From assembly GCF_003350545.1 (NCBI RefSeq), contig NZ_QQBA01000013.1, forward strand, positions 34,080 through 98,079: a stretch of 64,000 bases of DNA, read 5' to 3'. Shown piece after piece: positions 63,942 to 64,000 of the stretch. The stretch comes from Flavobacterium glaciei (lineage in GTDB: Bacteria > Bacteroidota > Bacteroidia > Flavobacteriales > Flavobacteriaceae). The notes under the pieces were generated by a model, which saw only the letters and a program-made list of their open reading frames with translations, did no database searches and was not told the DNA's origin. Numbering within the stretch: position 1 is the first letter of the stretch; every line of letters begins with the position of its first letter. The translations under genes were made by a program, and so were the position numbers.

Positions 63942-64000
63942 ATGTTAGTTCAGCAACAAAAAATTCAGTTCAGTCCGTATTCTTCGTTATATGATTTAAT
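63942..64000 (+). CDS. Transposase, N-terminal fragment (runs off window)
   Basis: Only 19 codons are visible: MLVQQQKIQFSPYSSLYDL. This resembles the N-terminus of IS1182-type transposases, which begin with a short Gln/Lys stretch followed by SPYxxLYDL. The call rests on this short stretch plus its position just inside an apparent insertion breakpoint. Confidence 0.5.
   Translation, partial: MLVQQQKIQFSPYSSLYDL

Larger units (their letters stand above)
63831..64000 (+). mobile_element. Left end of an insertion sequence (probably IS1182 family)
   Basis: The disrupted gene stops matching near 63830, where GGCACTGAAAAAGTC begins. The likely transposase starts at 63942. The right end and the target duplication lie outside the window, so the exact boundary is uncertain by about 10 bases. 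Confidence 0.55.

Overview
The window looks like a chromosomal segment of a Flavobacterium-type Bacteroidota. The DNA is AT-rich. It encodes type IX secretion (T9SS) sorting domains, a SusC/SusD pair, many lipoproteins and Bacteroidota-specific families (DUF2851, DUF3467, MbnP-like, DUF4394). Many genes are preceded by the Bacteroidota -7 element TAnnTTTG rather than an E. coli-type -10, and clear Shine-Dalgarno sequences are rare.

Layout. 1-3.7 kb: the tail of a T9SS cargo protein, a PLP-dependent deaminase/desulfhydrase overlapping a glucosaminidase lipoprotein, and hemL. 3.7-4.6 kb: a Spy/CpxP-like protein and a MITE-like element with perfect terminal inverted repeats and a target duplication. 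4.6-6.5 kb: an unrecognised 604-residue protein. 6.5-10.1 kb: a probable copper/redox cluster (small CxxxC protein, MbnP-like lipoprotein, MbnH-like di-haem peroxidase, outer-membrane barrel). 10.2-16.1 kb: a duplicated DUF4394 lipoprotein, lysS, a lipoprotein, lipB and rnhB. 16.3-24.9 kb: a SusC/SusD uptake pair, a T9SS-exported S8 protease and a putative porin. 25-32.8 kb: a CBS-domain cystathionine beta-synthase-like enzyme, an exonuclease, DUF2851, a PspC protein, an APC permease, a helix-hairpin-helix protein and an acyl-CoA dehydrogenase.

33-48.3 kb is the conserved gene-expression block: rpsU, xerC, raiA, tRNA-Thr(TGT), tRNA-Tyr, tRNA-Thr(GGT), tuf, tRNA-Trp, secE, nusG, rplK, rplA, rplJ, rplL, rpoB, rpoC and a DUF3467 protein. 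48.6-64 kb: a small secreted protein, prfC, an alpha-amylase lipoprotein, a SurA-like isomerase, a MoxR ATPase, acnB and acnA in tandem, a LysM/NlpC-P60 hydrolase, and at the right edge a pyridoxamine-oxidase-like gene apparently cut by an insertion sequence whose transposase begins at 63942.

Besides genes, the window carries at least five copies of one degenerate palindromic intergenic repeat (near 9.0, 13.8, 24.95, 32.87 and 61.25 kb), in two subtypes and both orientations. Two copies generate false N-terminal extensions of neighbouring genes. Several terminator hairpins are fused to the promoter of the next gene (xerC, and the tRNA-tuf operon). No CRISPR array, rRNA gene, prophage or obvious defence island was seen.
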